NCBI GenBank assembly: GCA_022843385.1
Contig: JALHNT010000032.1
Span: forward strand, 21,602-85,601
Direction: 5' to 3'
Source of the DNA: Anaerolineae bacterium
GTDB lineage: Bacteria; Chloroflexota; Anaerolineae; Aggregatilineales; Phototrophicaceae
DNA length: 64,000 nt
Part shown: positions 18,506-26,633 of the stretch, piece by piece
How positions within the stretch are numbered: position 1 is the stretch's first letter
How the letters are laid out: every line of letters starts with the position of its first letter
Program-made: the position numbers and the translations under genes
Notes under the pieces: generated by a model
Told to the model about the DNA's origin: nothing
What the model saw: the letters and a program-made list of their open reading frames with translations, nothing else
Databases searched by the model: none

Positions 18506-19126
18506 TCACGGAGCGAGTGCTGCCCGCAGCCGGTGTTCCAGTTCACTGAGCATGATGGCGGTTGCGCCCCAGACTTTATGCCCCTGCACCGCATAGTACG
18601 GCACCGAGAAGGTCATGCCGCTGAACTCGCGATCCTCACAGGCCTTGATGCGGTCGTCGAGCAGCTCGGTGAACGACAGGCTAAAAACTTCTGCCACTTC
18701 GTCCGGGTTGAGGGTGAAGACCGGGCGTTCGCTCAGGGCAGCGACGGTGGGATAGACTTCATAATTGCTGGGCGGGATGTAGAGGGTCGAGAGCATCCCG
18801 ATGATCTGCGTCGGCTGGCACATCCCCAGTTCTTCGCAGGTCTCGCGCAGGGCGGTGGCGGTGAACGAGGCATCATGCGGGTCGCGCCGCCCGCCGGGAA
18901 AACTGATCTGGCCGCTGTGGCTGCGCAGGTCTTCGGTGCGGCGGGTGAGCGTGATGTGCCAGTCATCGGCGTCGGGATAGAGTAGCACCAGCACCCCGGC
19001 CTGGCGCGGATTGGCTCCCTCCGGCGGCAGCAGTCGGCGTTGTAACGGAGCCATGCGGGCATGAGCCGAGTCCACATCAAAATGAGGCAGACTCAGCGCC
19101 CGCGCCAGCGTCTCCAGCGCGATCAC
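18506..19126 (-). CDS. Nudix hydrolase, CoA pyrophosphatase (NudL/YeaB-like)
   Basis: A 206-residue Nudix protein. The segment LTRRTEDLRSHSGQISFPGG is the CoA-pyrophosphatase signature (UPF0035) that precedes the Nudix box in this subfamily, and the Nudix box ends in LRETCEELG with the metal-binding glutamates. The first glutamate of the box is replaced by aspartate. Such enzymes split CoA or its derivatives into 3',5'-ADP and phosphopantetheine. It lies 18 bases downstream of the beta-lactamase-like gene on the same strand and may share its transcript. Confidence 0.88.
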   Translation of the reverse strand: MIALETLARALSLPHFDVDSAHARMAPLQRRLLPPEGANPRQAGVLVLLYPDADDWHITLTRRTEDLRSHSGQISFPGGRRDPHDASFTATALRETCEELGMCQPTQIIGMLSTLYIPPSNYEVYPTVAALSERPVFTLNPDEVAEVFSLSFTELLDDRIKACEDREFSGMTFSVPYYAVQGHKVWGATAIMLSELEHRLRAALAP

Positions 19127-19144
19127 AATCCAGCACCCATACGG

Positions 19145-20425
19145 CTATCGTACCCCGGTCATGGTTTCCATCAGCGGCATGGTTAACCGGAAGTGCTTGA
19201 ACCCCCCGTCCCCTTCGTCGCTGAAGGTGAGCGTGCTTTCCGGGTCATCGGCCACGACCAGCGACTCGGCGCTCGACGGCAGCAACCGCAGCACCCGTCC
19301 GATATTCAGTGCCAGCTCGTGTTCCGGCGTCAATTGGATTTCCACCGACTGCCCTTCGATATGATACACCCCGGCGAACTTTTGTAGTTGCTCGGCGTCC
19401 AGCGTGACCACCTGGCGGCTGGTTTCCGGCAGATCGAACAAGTGGCGGAAGATGGCAGCAGATTGCTTGCGGCCATCGAAGCTGCTGAGGTTGCTCAACA
19501 GATACGCGCTGTATCCATCTTGCAGCAGTCGCGCCGTGAAGGTGCTGAAGCCAGGGATATTTCCACCATGATGTGTCACCTCATGCCCGTGATAATCATG
19601 CACTGCCCAGCCATACGCGTAGCTGTGCGGGGTCCCGTCATCCAGCCGCAGCGGCGTATAGACCTGCTTGAGCGTCGCGGCGGAGACCAGCTTGTTTTCG
19701 CGCAGCGCCTGTTCCCAGCGCATTAGATCGTTGACCGACGAGATCAGCCCGCCAGCAGCGTCGGGTTGGGTCATGCTGATGAAGACGGTGTGGCGCAGCC
19801 CATCGGGCGTCAGGTCATAGCCATGCGCCATCTTCGGCACCAGATCGTAATCATTCATGTTGCGCGTTTGCGTCATGCCAAGCGGGTCGAAGATCATCTG
19901 CTTCATGCAGGCGCTGTACGACAGGCCGCTGATCTTTTCCAGGATGCGCCCCAGCAGGAAGTAACCGGAATTGTTGTAACGGAACTGGCTGCCCGGCCGG
20001 AAGTCGAAAGGCCGCTGCGCGAACTCGGCCACCAGCGCATCCGGGGCGATCTCGCGGCGCATGGCGGTCCCGAAATCCGGGGCATTGGTGTAGCTGAAAA
20101 TGCCAGAACTGTGCGTCAACAGGTGATAGATGGTGACGCGATGACCGCTGGTGGGATACTGCGGCAGGAAGCGCGTCAGCTCGTCATCCACGCTCAGTTT
20201 GCCCTGTTCGACCAGCATCATGATGGCGATGGCGGTGAACTGCTTGCTGACCGAAGCTAGCTTGAATACGGTATCCGGCCCAACCGGGATGTCCCACTCG
20301 GCGTTGGCGCGGCCGTAGCCTTTGACATGTACCGGTTGACCGTCGCGCAGGATGGCGAGAGCAGCCCCCGCGCCATGCAGATCAGCTTCGATCAGGGCAT
20401 CAATGGCGGCAAAAGTGTCAGACAT
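19145..20425 (-). CDS. Class C beta-lactamase-family serine hydrolase
   Basis: A 426-residue member of the beta-lactamase/penicillin-binding fold. The catalytic SVSK (Ser58, Lys61) and the YNN motif (in RYNNSGYFLLG) are present, and HHGGNIPG provides the third motif as HxG. There is no signal peptide, so the protein is likely cytosolic and acts as an esterase or peptidase rather than a beta-lactamase. The C-terminal ~110 residues form a lipocalin-like add-on seen in many family members. It is tightly linked to the small gene upstream (3-base gap). Confidence 0.87.
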   Translation of the reverse strand: MSDTFAAIDALIEADLHGAGAALAILRDGQPVHVKGYGRANAEWDIPVGPDTVFKLASVSKQFTAIAIMMLVEQGKLSVDDELTRFLPQYPTSGHRVTIYHLLTHSSGIFSYTNAPDFGTAMRREIAPDALVAEFAQRPFDFRPGSQFRYNNSGYFLLGRILEKISGLSYSACMKQMIFDPLGMTQTRNMNDYDLVPKMAHGYDLTPDGLRHTVFISMTQPDAAGGLISSVNDLMRWEQALRENKLVSAATLKQVYTPLRLDDGTPHSYAYGWAVHDYHGHEVTHHGGNIPGFSTFTARLLQDGYSAYLLSNLSSFDGRKQSAAIFRHLFDLPETSRQVVTLDAEQLQKFAGVYHIEGQSVEIQLTPEHELALNIGRVLRLLPSSAESLVVADDPESTLTFSDEGDGGFKHFRLTMPLMETMTGVR

Positions 20426-20428
20426 GGT

Positions 20429-20758
20429 TTATTTACTCGCTACGTATTGGTGAGATTCTTCCAGTAATTCGAGGTCCTGCTCATAATCAGCCGAGACCGC
20501 GCGATCAATCGACAGCCACTCTTTCCAGAAGACGCCGTCGGTTACTTCAAAGATTTTGTAAGCCCCGCCCTCATCCGCCAGTCCTTTGACGCGCAGCAGC
20601 GGCAGCTTGATGGCAATGCCATTCCCGCCGACGAAGGCGAAAATCTTCCCGTTGACTTTATAGGATGGGTAGCCCCAGGACTTGCCGCCCTTCACGCCCG
20701 GCAGGGGCAGCAGCAAATCATCCATCGCCGCCTTGTGATCTTCCCGATAATTATCCAT
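20429..20758 (-). CDS. TfoX/YjbR-like small protein
   Basis: A 109-residue soluble protein. The pattern LPGVKGGKSWGYPSYKVNGKIFAF resembles the N-terminal domain of TfoX/Sxy or the MmcQ/YjbR fold (small alpha/beta proteins that recognise nucleic acid or unknown ligands), but identity is uncertain. The frame is open 25 codons upstream, yet the ATG at 20756-20758 has GAGGAG six bases before it, so I chose that start. It precedes the beta-lactamase-like gene by three bases and is probably co-transcribed. Confidence 0.6.
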   Translation of the reverse strand: MDNYREDHKAAMDDLLLPLPGVKGGKSWGYPSYKVNGKIFAFVGGNGIAIKLPLLRVKGLADEGGAYKIFEVTDGVFWKEWLSIDRAVSADYEQDLELLEESHQYVASK

Positions 20759-20957
20759 CGTCTGCTCCTCGATTGCCACTTGAATCAGAGCAACTTCCAG
20801 GCCAGCGCGATCACAGAAAACGCTGAGACACAAAGAGGCAGGGCAACCATCATCTGCTTACCTCAACTGCCCCTCGGTTCAGTTTTTTGTGCTTCGGCGT
20901 TTCTGTTTGTCGCTGCGAACCATATCTCGCCTGACCTGAAGCGCGGCCTCACACCGG

Positions 20958-22100
20958 TCAGCGCGAGATCACCGGCAGACCGAAGTGAACCCGGATCGCG
21001 TCTTCAATCTCGTTGGAGATCGCCGGATTTTCTGTGAGATAGGATTTGGCCGATTCGCGCCCCTGTCCTAGCAATCCTTCGTTGTAGCGGAAGAATGCCC
21101 CGCGTTTTTCGATGATGTTTAATTCAACACCCAGATCAACGATCTCACCGCTTTTGCTGATACCACCCTCGAAGAACATGATGTCGAACTCGGCTTCGCG
21201 GAACGGGGCAGCCACCTTGTTCTTGGTGACGCGGACTTTGGTGCGGTTGCCGACATTTTCCTCGCCGCGCTTGATGCCCTGGATGCGGCGGATGTCCAGG
21301 CGCATGCTGGCGTAGAACTTCAGCGCGCGCCCACCGGACGTGGTCTCCGGGCTGCCGAACATCACACCAATCTTTTCACGGAGCTGGTTGGTGAACAATA
21401 CCGTCACATTCGACTGCTTGATCGCACCGGAGAGTTTGCGCAGCGCCTGGCTCATCAGGCGGGCTTGCAGACCGACGAATGAGTCGCCCATCTCGCCTTC
21501 AATTTCGGCGCGCGGCACCAGCGCCGCCACGCTATCGACCACCACCACATCCAGCGCACCGGAACGCACCAACGTCTCGGTGATTTCCAATGCCTGCTCA
21601 CCGGTATCCGGCTGCGAGATGTAGAGGGTATCGACGTTCACGCCGATCCGTTCGGCATAGGACGGGTCGAGGGCGTGTTCCATATCGACGAACGCGCAGA
21701 TGCCGCCGCGCCGCTGGGCTTCGCGGATGACATGCAGGCAGAGCGTGGTCTTGCCGCTCGACTCGGGGCCGTAGATTTCGATGATGCGTCCGCGCGGCAC
21801 GCCGCCGACGCCGGTGGCAATATCCACCGTCAGCGAGCCGGTCGGGATGACCTCGACCGCCATGTGAGTGGCATCGCCCAGGCGGACAACGGTACCATCA
21901 CCAAAGCGCTTGGTCAGATCGGTCAGCGCGGCTTCCAGCGCTTTCTGCCGTCCATGATCTTCCATCGGCAGCGAACCGCCATCGTCGCCTTTATCTTTGC
22001 CTTTCCTGCCGCCGGCGGCTTTCTTGCCGGGTTTCTTCTCCGCTTTAGGCGCTTCTTCGCCTAAACCATCTTCCAGTTCCGAGATTTCTGATTCTGTCAC
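20958..22100 (-). CDS. recA: Recombinase A
   Basis: A 380-residue RecA. Walker A GPESSGKTT, the ALEIxETLVRSGAxDVVVVDSVAAL block, the loop L1/L2 region (MSQALRKLSGAIKQSNVTVLFTNQLR) and a short C-terminal domain are all present. It promotes strand exchange and triggers LexA self-cleavage. An unusual N-terminal extension of about 50 residues, rich in Lys, Gly and Glu (KAEKKPGKKAAGGRKGKDKG), precedes the normal start region RQKALEAALTDLTKRFG. A candidate SOS operator lies 50 bases upstream. Confidence 0.98.
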   Translation of the reverse strand: MTESEISELEDGLGEEAPKAEKKPGKKAAGGRKGKDKGDDGGSLPMEDHGRQKALEAALTDLTKRFGDGTVVRLGDATHMAVEVIPTGSLTVDIATGVGGVPRGRIIEIYGPESSGKTTLCLHVIREAQRRGGICAFVDMEHALDPSYAERIGVNVDTLYISQPDTGEQALEITETLVRSGALDVVVVDSVAALVPRAEIEGEMGDSFVGLQARLMSQALRKLSGAIKQSNVTVLFTNQLREKIGVMFGSPETTSGGRALKFYASMRLDIRRIQGIKRGEENVGNRTKVRVTKNKVAAPFREAEFDIMFFEGGISKSGEIVDLGVELNIIEKRGAFFRYNEGLLGQGRESAKSYLTENPAISNEIEDAIRVHFGLPVISR

Positions 22101-22149
22101 TTTAGTCTTTTCCTGCTATGATTCGGGTAAGGAAATCTACGTCTTATGA

Positions 22150-22165
22150 TAGTACAGACGTTCTA
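22150..22165 (-). promoter_or_regulatory. Candidate LexA/SOS box upstream of recA
   Basis: Read on the minus strand, TAGAACGTCTGTACTA is an imperfect palindrome that fits the GAAC-N4-GTTC core of Gram-positive-type LexA boxes with one mismatch (GTAC for GTTC). It lies about 50 bases upstream of recA and about 30 bases before the divergent cobalamin gene start. Position and sequence are suggestive only. Confidence 0.45.
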
Positions 22166-22195
22166 AAACTGCAATCCCTGAGGTTTCATCACTCT

Positions 22196-22741
22196 ATGAA
22201 AATATACACTAAAACCGGTGATGACGGCACGACCAGTCTGTTCTCCGGCGGGCGCGTCCGCAAAACCCATCTGCGCGTTGAAGCGTATGGGACGGTTGAT
22301 GAGCTGAATTCGGTCATCGGCGTGGCGCGGGCGCACCATCCCCATGCCAGAACCGATGCCTGGTTGAATCGGGTCCAGCGCCAGTTGTTCAATCTGGGTG
22401 CCGATCTAGCGACGCCACTGGATGCGAGCGCCGACTGGCTGGTGCGGATGGATGGTGACACCGTCGCCTGGCTGGAGCAGGCTATCGACGAAATGACGGC
22501 AGAACTTCCTGAACTGAAGAACTTCATCCTGCCGGGCGGGTCACTGGCGGCAGCCCAGATTCATGTGGCACGAACCGTCTGTCGCCGTGCGGAACGAATC
22601 GTTGTCGAGCTGTTGGAGCATGAGCCGTTGGGCGACAATGTGCTGTTGTACCTCAACCGCCTGTCCGATTTTCTGTTCACTCTGGCACGCTATGAGAATA
22701 TGCAGGCCGGCATTCCTGAAGATAAATGGTCCATGCGCTGA
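22196..22741 (+). CDS. pduO: Cob(I)alamin adenosyltransferase, PduO type
   Basis: A 181-residue ATP:corrinoid adenosyltransferase. The N terminus MKIYTKTGDDGTTSLFSGG is the ATP-binding motif of PduO/MMAB-type enzymes; VEAYGTVDELNSVIG and the later LPGGSLAAAQIHVARTVCRRAER block complete the signature. It makes adenosylcobalamin, the cofactor of isomerases and class II ribonucleotide reductase. The frame opens 26 codons upstream, but family alignment begins at the ATG of 22196. It is divergent from recA. Confidence 0.95.
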   Translation: MKIYTKTGDDGTTSLFSGGRVRKTHLRVEAYGTVDELNSVIGVARAHHPHARTDAWLNRVQRQLFNLGADLATPLDASADWLVRMDGDTVAWLEQAIDEMTAELPELKNFILPGGSLAAAQIHVARTVCRRAERIVVELLEHEPLGDNVLLYLNRLSDFLFTLARYENMQAGIPEDKWSMR

Positions 22742-22953
22742 CCAAACAAATTCGCTTGCCAGGCCGCCGTAATTGCCTCTGTACAAATCGAACAATCTGT
22801 GCGACAATCCACATCAGATAGAGCGTAAACTTGCTCAGGTCGAATCTGCTTTTGCGCCCCTGTATGTTCTGTACACCCGCTTCTGCATCGATTGTCCCGT
22901 TCACGCACCAGCTCTGTCTGTATCGTCTCTGTGTTCAGAACAAAGGAACTGCA

Positions 22954-23295
22954 ATGGCTAAGAAACTGTATGTTGGCAACCTGTCCTACAATACCACTGA
23001 AGCGACTCTGCGCGAGACCTTCAGCCAGGCCGGCGAAATCGCCAGCATTGCGCTGATTACCGATCGCGACACAGGTCGTCCGAAGGGTTTCGGCTTCATC
23101 GAGATGGAGACCGAAGAAGGTGCGCAGGAAGCGATCAAGCGCTTCAACGGCTTCACCCTGGACAGCCGTGCCCTGACCGTTAATGAAGCTCGCCCGCGTG
23201 AGGAACGTTCCTCGGGTGGCGGGTTCGGTGGTGGCGGGTTCGGTGGTGGTGCCAATCGCCGCGACAACAACCGTGGTGGTCGCAACCGCTACTAG
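22954..23295 (+). CDS. RNA-binding protein with one RRM and a glycine-rich tail
   Basis: A 113-residue protein. Residues 3-80 form an RRM: RNP2 KLYVGNLSYN and RNP1 KGFGFIEM are both intact. The C-terminal ~35 residues are rich in Gly, Arg and Asn (GGGFGGGGFGGGANRRDNN), as in the cold-inducible Rbp proteins of cyanobacteria and some Chloroflexota. Probably a cold- or stress-responsive RNA chaperone. AAAGGAACTGCA precedes the ATG. The long leader (22742-22953) and the strong terminator behind suggest a monocistronic transcript. Confidence 0.93.
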   Translation: MAKKLYVGNLSYNTTEATLRETFSQAGEIASIALITDRDTGRPKGFGFIEMETEEGAQEAIKRFNGFTLDSRALTVNEARPREERSSGGGFGGGGFGGGANRRDNNRGGRNRY

Positions 23296-23314
23296 ACTTT
23301 AGCGGTAACATCAG

Positions 23315-23356
23315 AAAAAAAGCGCGCCGGGTCAAAAGCCTGGCGCGTTTTTGTTT
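23315..23356 (+). terminator. Rho-independent terminator after the RRM gene
   Basis: A 9-bp GC-rich stem (23323-23331 with 23339-23347, one G-T pair), a seven-base loop and TTTTTGTTT (23348-23356). An A run (23315-23321) on the left side means it could also stop transcription from the opposite strand, where the M20 peptidase gene ends. Confidence 0.9.
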
Positions 23357-23377
23357 CCCTCACAGGGTTAGCGTCGG

Positions 23378-24523
23378 TTACTCGAACGACCAGTCCTTGA
23401 GCATGGCGGCCAGCAGCGTCGAGCGGCGTGGCAAGCTGGCGACGACGACCTGCTCGTGCAGCGCGTGCAGTCCATCGCCCTGTGGCCCCAGTCCGTCCAG
23501 CGTGGGGATACCCATCATGGCGGTGAAGTTGCCATCGCTGCCGCCCCCGCTGCCATCCTCGCGCACCGTCAGGCCGTAACGTTCGCCGATGGCCTTGCAC
23601 TGGGCATAGGTCTTCTTCATCAGATCATTGTGTTCCATCGGCCCGCGGACATGACCGGGCGTGACCGTCACCTTCGCGCCGGGGATGAACGGAGTGAGCG
23701 CCATAATCTGCTCGCCGATCTCGTCCCACTTGCGCGCGCTCAACGTCCGCACGTCGACCTCGGCGCTGGCTTTGGCCGGGATGACGTTGGTGGCCGAGCC
23801 GCCATGAAACACTGTGACCGAGACCGAGGTGCCATTCTTCAGGTCGTTCAGCTCATTCAGCTTGAGCGCCTGCTGCGCCAGTTCGATGACGGCGTTGATG
23901 CCCTGTTCCGGCGCGTTGCCGGCATGGGAGGGCCGTCCTTCGACGGTGACGGTATACGAGCCAACGCCTTTGCGCCAGGTCTTGAGCGCTTCTTCTTTGG
24001 TGGCCGGTTCCATCACCAGCACCAGACCGACCTGCGCCGCCACTTCCTTGATGATCGGCTCAGAGTACACACTGCCCACTTCTTCATCGCTGGTCATCAG
24101 TACCCAGACCGGGCGTTTGGGCATTTCCTTGCGCGAGATCAGGCCGCGCAGCGCCCACAACACCACCGTGATCCCGCCCTTCATGTCAATCGCGCCAGGG
24201 CCATAGAGCTTGCCGTCTTCATCAATCCGCACCGGACGCTCGGCCAGGGTGCCAATCGGCCAGACGGTATCAATGTGGATGAGGAACATAATCGGCTTGC
24301 CGGGGGCGTTTTCGTTCCACTTCGCCAGCAGAAAATCGCCGACCTTCTCCTGGGGATAGCGGGTGATGCTGGCTCCCAGGGTGCGGAACTGGCCTTCCAT
24401 GAAAGCCCCCAGCTTATCAACAGCGGCTTTATCCAGCGTGGGGGTTTCGTAATTCACCAGCGTCGTCAGCAGGTCAACCATATCGGATTGGTGAGACTTA
24501 AAATACTGCAACAAATCAGACAT
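23378..24523 (-). CDS. M20 family metallopeptidase (glutamate carboxypeptidase-like)
   Basis: A 381-residue M20 peptidase. Metal ligands are seen: IHIDT (His83, catalytic Asp85), GAIDMKGG (Asp113), TSDEEVGS (Glu147 base, Glu148 ligand). A lid/dimerisation domain lies in the middle (about 175-285; GRPSHAGNAPEQG at its start). The closest known pattern is Pseudomonas carboxypeptidase G2 (glutamate removal from folates and N-acylated amino acids). No signal peptide, so probably cytosolic. Convergent with the RRM gene and separated from it by the terminator. Confidence 0.92.
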   Translation of the reverse strand: MSDLLQYFKSHQSDMVDLLTTLVNYETPTLDKAAVDKLGAFMEGQFRTLGASITRYPQEKVGDFLLAKWNENAPGKPIMFLIHIDTVWPIGTLAERPVRIDEDGKLYGPGAIDMKGGITVVLWALRGLISRKEMPKRPVWVLMTSDEEVGSVYSEPIIKEVAAQVGLVLVMEPATKEEALKTWRKGVGSYTVTVEGRPSHAGNAPEQGINAVIELAQQALKLNELNDLKNGTSVSVTVFHGGSATNVIPAKASAEVDVRTLSARKWDEIGEQIMALTPFIPGAKVTVTPGHVRGPMEHNDLMKKTYAQCKAIGERYGLTVREDGSGGGSDGNFTAMMGIPTLDGLGPQGDGLHALHEQVVVASLPRRSTLLAAMLKDWSFE

Positions 24524-24606
24524 TGGATCTCCTTGTCGGCTTACGATGTGTGATTGAACGGGAAAGTTAAGCGAATTTTAACGGCAATCGGGGCAAAAGT
24601 GCAGGT

Positions 24607-25989
24607 TCAGAATGGACATAAATCGGCTGCGGCGATGATCGGGCTGCGGCTGCCATAGCGGTTAAGGATCGCCACCGATTCCGGGCGCGTGTTGATGACC
24701 GGCTGCACCGCTTCGCAGGCGCTGCGCAAATTGTTGGTCACCTGCCAGCCATTCCAGAAGGCGTTGAGCATGGCGATATAGACCGGCGCGGTTGCTGGAT
24801 CAGGATACTCGGCATTGGCGGTCTGGTAGATGGTCAGCAGATTGCTGTTGTCGGTGAAGGCATAGGCCAGCAGCAGCCGGTAATAGACATAACTCTTGAG
24901 GAAGACTGGCTCATCATTCAGCCAGAAACGCAGCGCGGTATCGGTCAGCGCCAGTTCATAAAGGCGGATGGCCTGCTCCATATCCTGCCGGGCGAAGGCG
25001 CGGTCGGCCTCCTGAATCACCTGAATCTGGAAGCGCGGCGGATCGAGCTGGATGATCGACAGCACAAAATTCAGCCCGTTCCAATCGTAGATGTTCACGC
25101 CGGTGCGCAGCGGCCCGGTGGTGATGTCGCCAGTTTCGGTCAAGCGCACCACGATCTCCAACACCCGGTCATTGTCGATGTCATTGACGGTGGGTGGTTC
25201 ACTGCTCAGGATCGCGCCGTTCAGCAGGCTGATGAAACGGGTGTCATCCCGGCTGAAAGTGCGAACATCGCTACGGTTGGCACAGGTGAAGGGTTCAACC
25301 TCGCTGCAATCGGGCATACTGAACAAAATGTCCGGGCGGGCGTCGTAATTGATGTCGCCCATATAGTCGATGACCGGGATACCATCATCGCCCACACTCT
25401 CGAATAGCGTCATATACCGTCCGCTGACGCAGCTCAGCACGATGATCGCCCCACTGCCATCGGCGGCCTGATAAGTCGCCACGACATCGGTCACGCCCTC
25501 GCCGGTGAAATCCAGATCAGCCCGCACCAACCCGCTTTCGCCGAGCGCATCCCATCCGGCCAGCACATCTGGCAAGGTGAGTGGGGAGGCGCCGCTGGTG
25601 AGATAACTTTGCAGCCAGGCTCCCATTTCGCTGGCCGTGGCCGGAGTGGCCGGGGGTGGCACTTCGACATGAGGTGGGCAGGTCGAGAGATCCGGTGTCG
25701 GGCCTTGCAGATTCGATTGGGCGACGGCAGTGGCGGGGTTAGCAAGACCAGAACCATCCAATGGAAGGCCGGCGTTGACCGGCAGGATGCCTTCGATGCG
25801 GCGTCCAGGGGTCACCGTTGGGAAGGGGATGACGGTCGGTTGGGATGCGCTGGGGGCTGCCGGTTGACAGGCCGCCAGCAGCGTGAGCAGCAGTATGAGG
25901 CCGATTCCGTAGGGACACGACATGCGGTGTCCGCTGGCGATCCGCCATCTCTTTTCGCTTCTGTCCCCTCGACTCGTCACACGTGTCAT
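24607..25989 (-). CDS. Putative lipoprotein of unknown function
   Basis: A 460-residue protein. A hydrophobic stretch with the lipobox LLAAC (about residues 36-40) suggests lipid anchoring; with Met23 as the start, the signal peptide would have the normal length. A Pro/Thr/Ser-rich linker follows. The middle (about 150-330) contains FG-GAP-like segments with Asp-rich loops (DLDFTGEGVTDVVAT, DINYDARPDILF, DIDNDRVLEIVV), suggesting a beta-propeller-like, perhaps Ca-binding domain. The C-terminal third looks helical, TPR-like. No specific function is recognised. Confidence 0.6.
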   Translation of the reverse strand: MTRVTSRGDRSEKRWRIASGHRMSCPYGIGLILLLTLLAACQPAAPSASQPTVIPFPTVTPGRRIEGILPVNAGLPLDGSGLANPATAVAQSNLQGPTPDLSTCPPHVEVPPPATPATASEMGAWLQSYLTSGASPLTLPDVLAGWDALGESGLVRADLDFTGEGVTDVVATYQAADGSGAIIVLSCVSGRYMTLFESVGDDGIPVIDYMGDINYDARPDILFSMPDCSEVEPFTCANRSDVRTFSRDDTRFISLLNGAILSSEPPTVNDIDNDRVLEIVVRLTETGDITTGPLRTGVNIYDWNGLNFVLSIIQLDPPRFQIQVIQEADRAFARQDMEQAIRLYELALTDTALRFWLNDEPVFLKSYVYYRLLLAYAFTDNSNLLTIYQTANAEYPDPATAPVYIAMLNAFWNGWQVTNNLRSACEAVQPVINTRPESVAILNRYGSRSPIIAAADLCPF

Positions 25990-25993
25990 CCAC

Positions 25994-25999
25994 TATAAT
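25994..25999 (+). promoter_or_regulatory. Consensus -10 box ahead of the GNAT gene
   Basis: A perfect TATAAT 42 bases before the GNAT start, in the short divergent region between it and the lipoprotein gene. No convincing -35 hexamer lies 16-18 bases upstream. Confidence 0.35.
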
Positions 26000-26040
26000 T
26001 GACCATTGCCGCAAGTATAGCTGTTCGAGGAATTGACGCA

Positions 26041-26499
26041 ATGTCCGACATCATGCTCCGCAAGGCCACTGCTGCCGACCAGGAAATCATCCGCCAGATG
26101 GTGCGTTCGGAGCAGCTCGACCCGACCGCCCTGCACTGGTCACATTTCATGGTGGCTGAAGCCGCCGGCGAGATCGTCGGCATCGGGCAGATTCGCCCGT
26201 ATCCGAATTGTCATGAACTGGGGAGTCTGGTGGTGAAACCGGCTTATCGCGGGCAACATGTGGGTCATCAGCTTATCGAGGCACTGCTGGCTGAAGAACG
26301 CGACATCGTTTATCTGGAATGCGCCAGTCACAACGAAACTTATTACGCCCGATTCGGCTTCATGCCCATCCCCTGGCACGCCGCGCCGATGCCGCTCAAG
26401 CTGAAATCGCTGGTCGGCTCATTCGTCGCTCGTCTGGTCGGGCGGCGGTTGGTGACGATGAAGCGCGAACCGGACAGCAGTCGATTGGGGCAACCATAA
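26041..26499 (+). CDS. GNAT family N-acetyltransferase
   Basis: A 152-residue single GNAT domain. The acetyl-CoA-binding motif reads VVKPAYRGQHVGHQLIEAL, followed by the beta-5/helix-4 motif with YYARFGF. MLRKATAADQEIIRQMV is the typical N-terminal strand-helix. The start is the ATG at 26041 (GAGGA about nine bases upstream); an upstream TTG adds 14 unconserved residues. Substrate unknown. Confidence 0.88.
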   Translation: MSDIMLRKATAADQEIIRQMVRSEQLDPTALHWSHFMVAEAAGEIVGIGQIRPYPNCHELGSLVVKPAYRGQHVGHQLIEALLAEERDIVYLECASHNETYYARFGFMPIPWHAAPMPLKLKSLVGSFVARLVGRRLVTMKREPDSSRLGQP

Positions 26500-26633
26500 C
26501 CATACGCGACGAACAGATTGCCCTCCACTTACCCTGACCGGTATGCAGTGGCCTACACGCCGATTACACGAAGGGAGTAATCGAGTTGGCTGCGTGCCGG
26601 AACAGCTTTCGCCTGCCGAATTGGCTAGAACAA

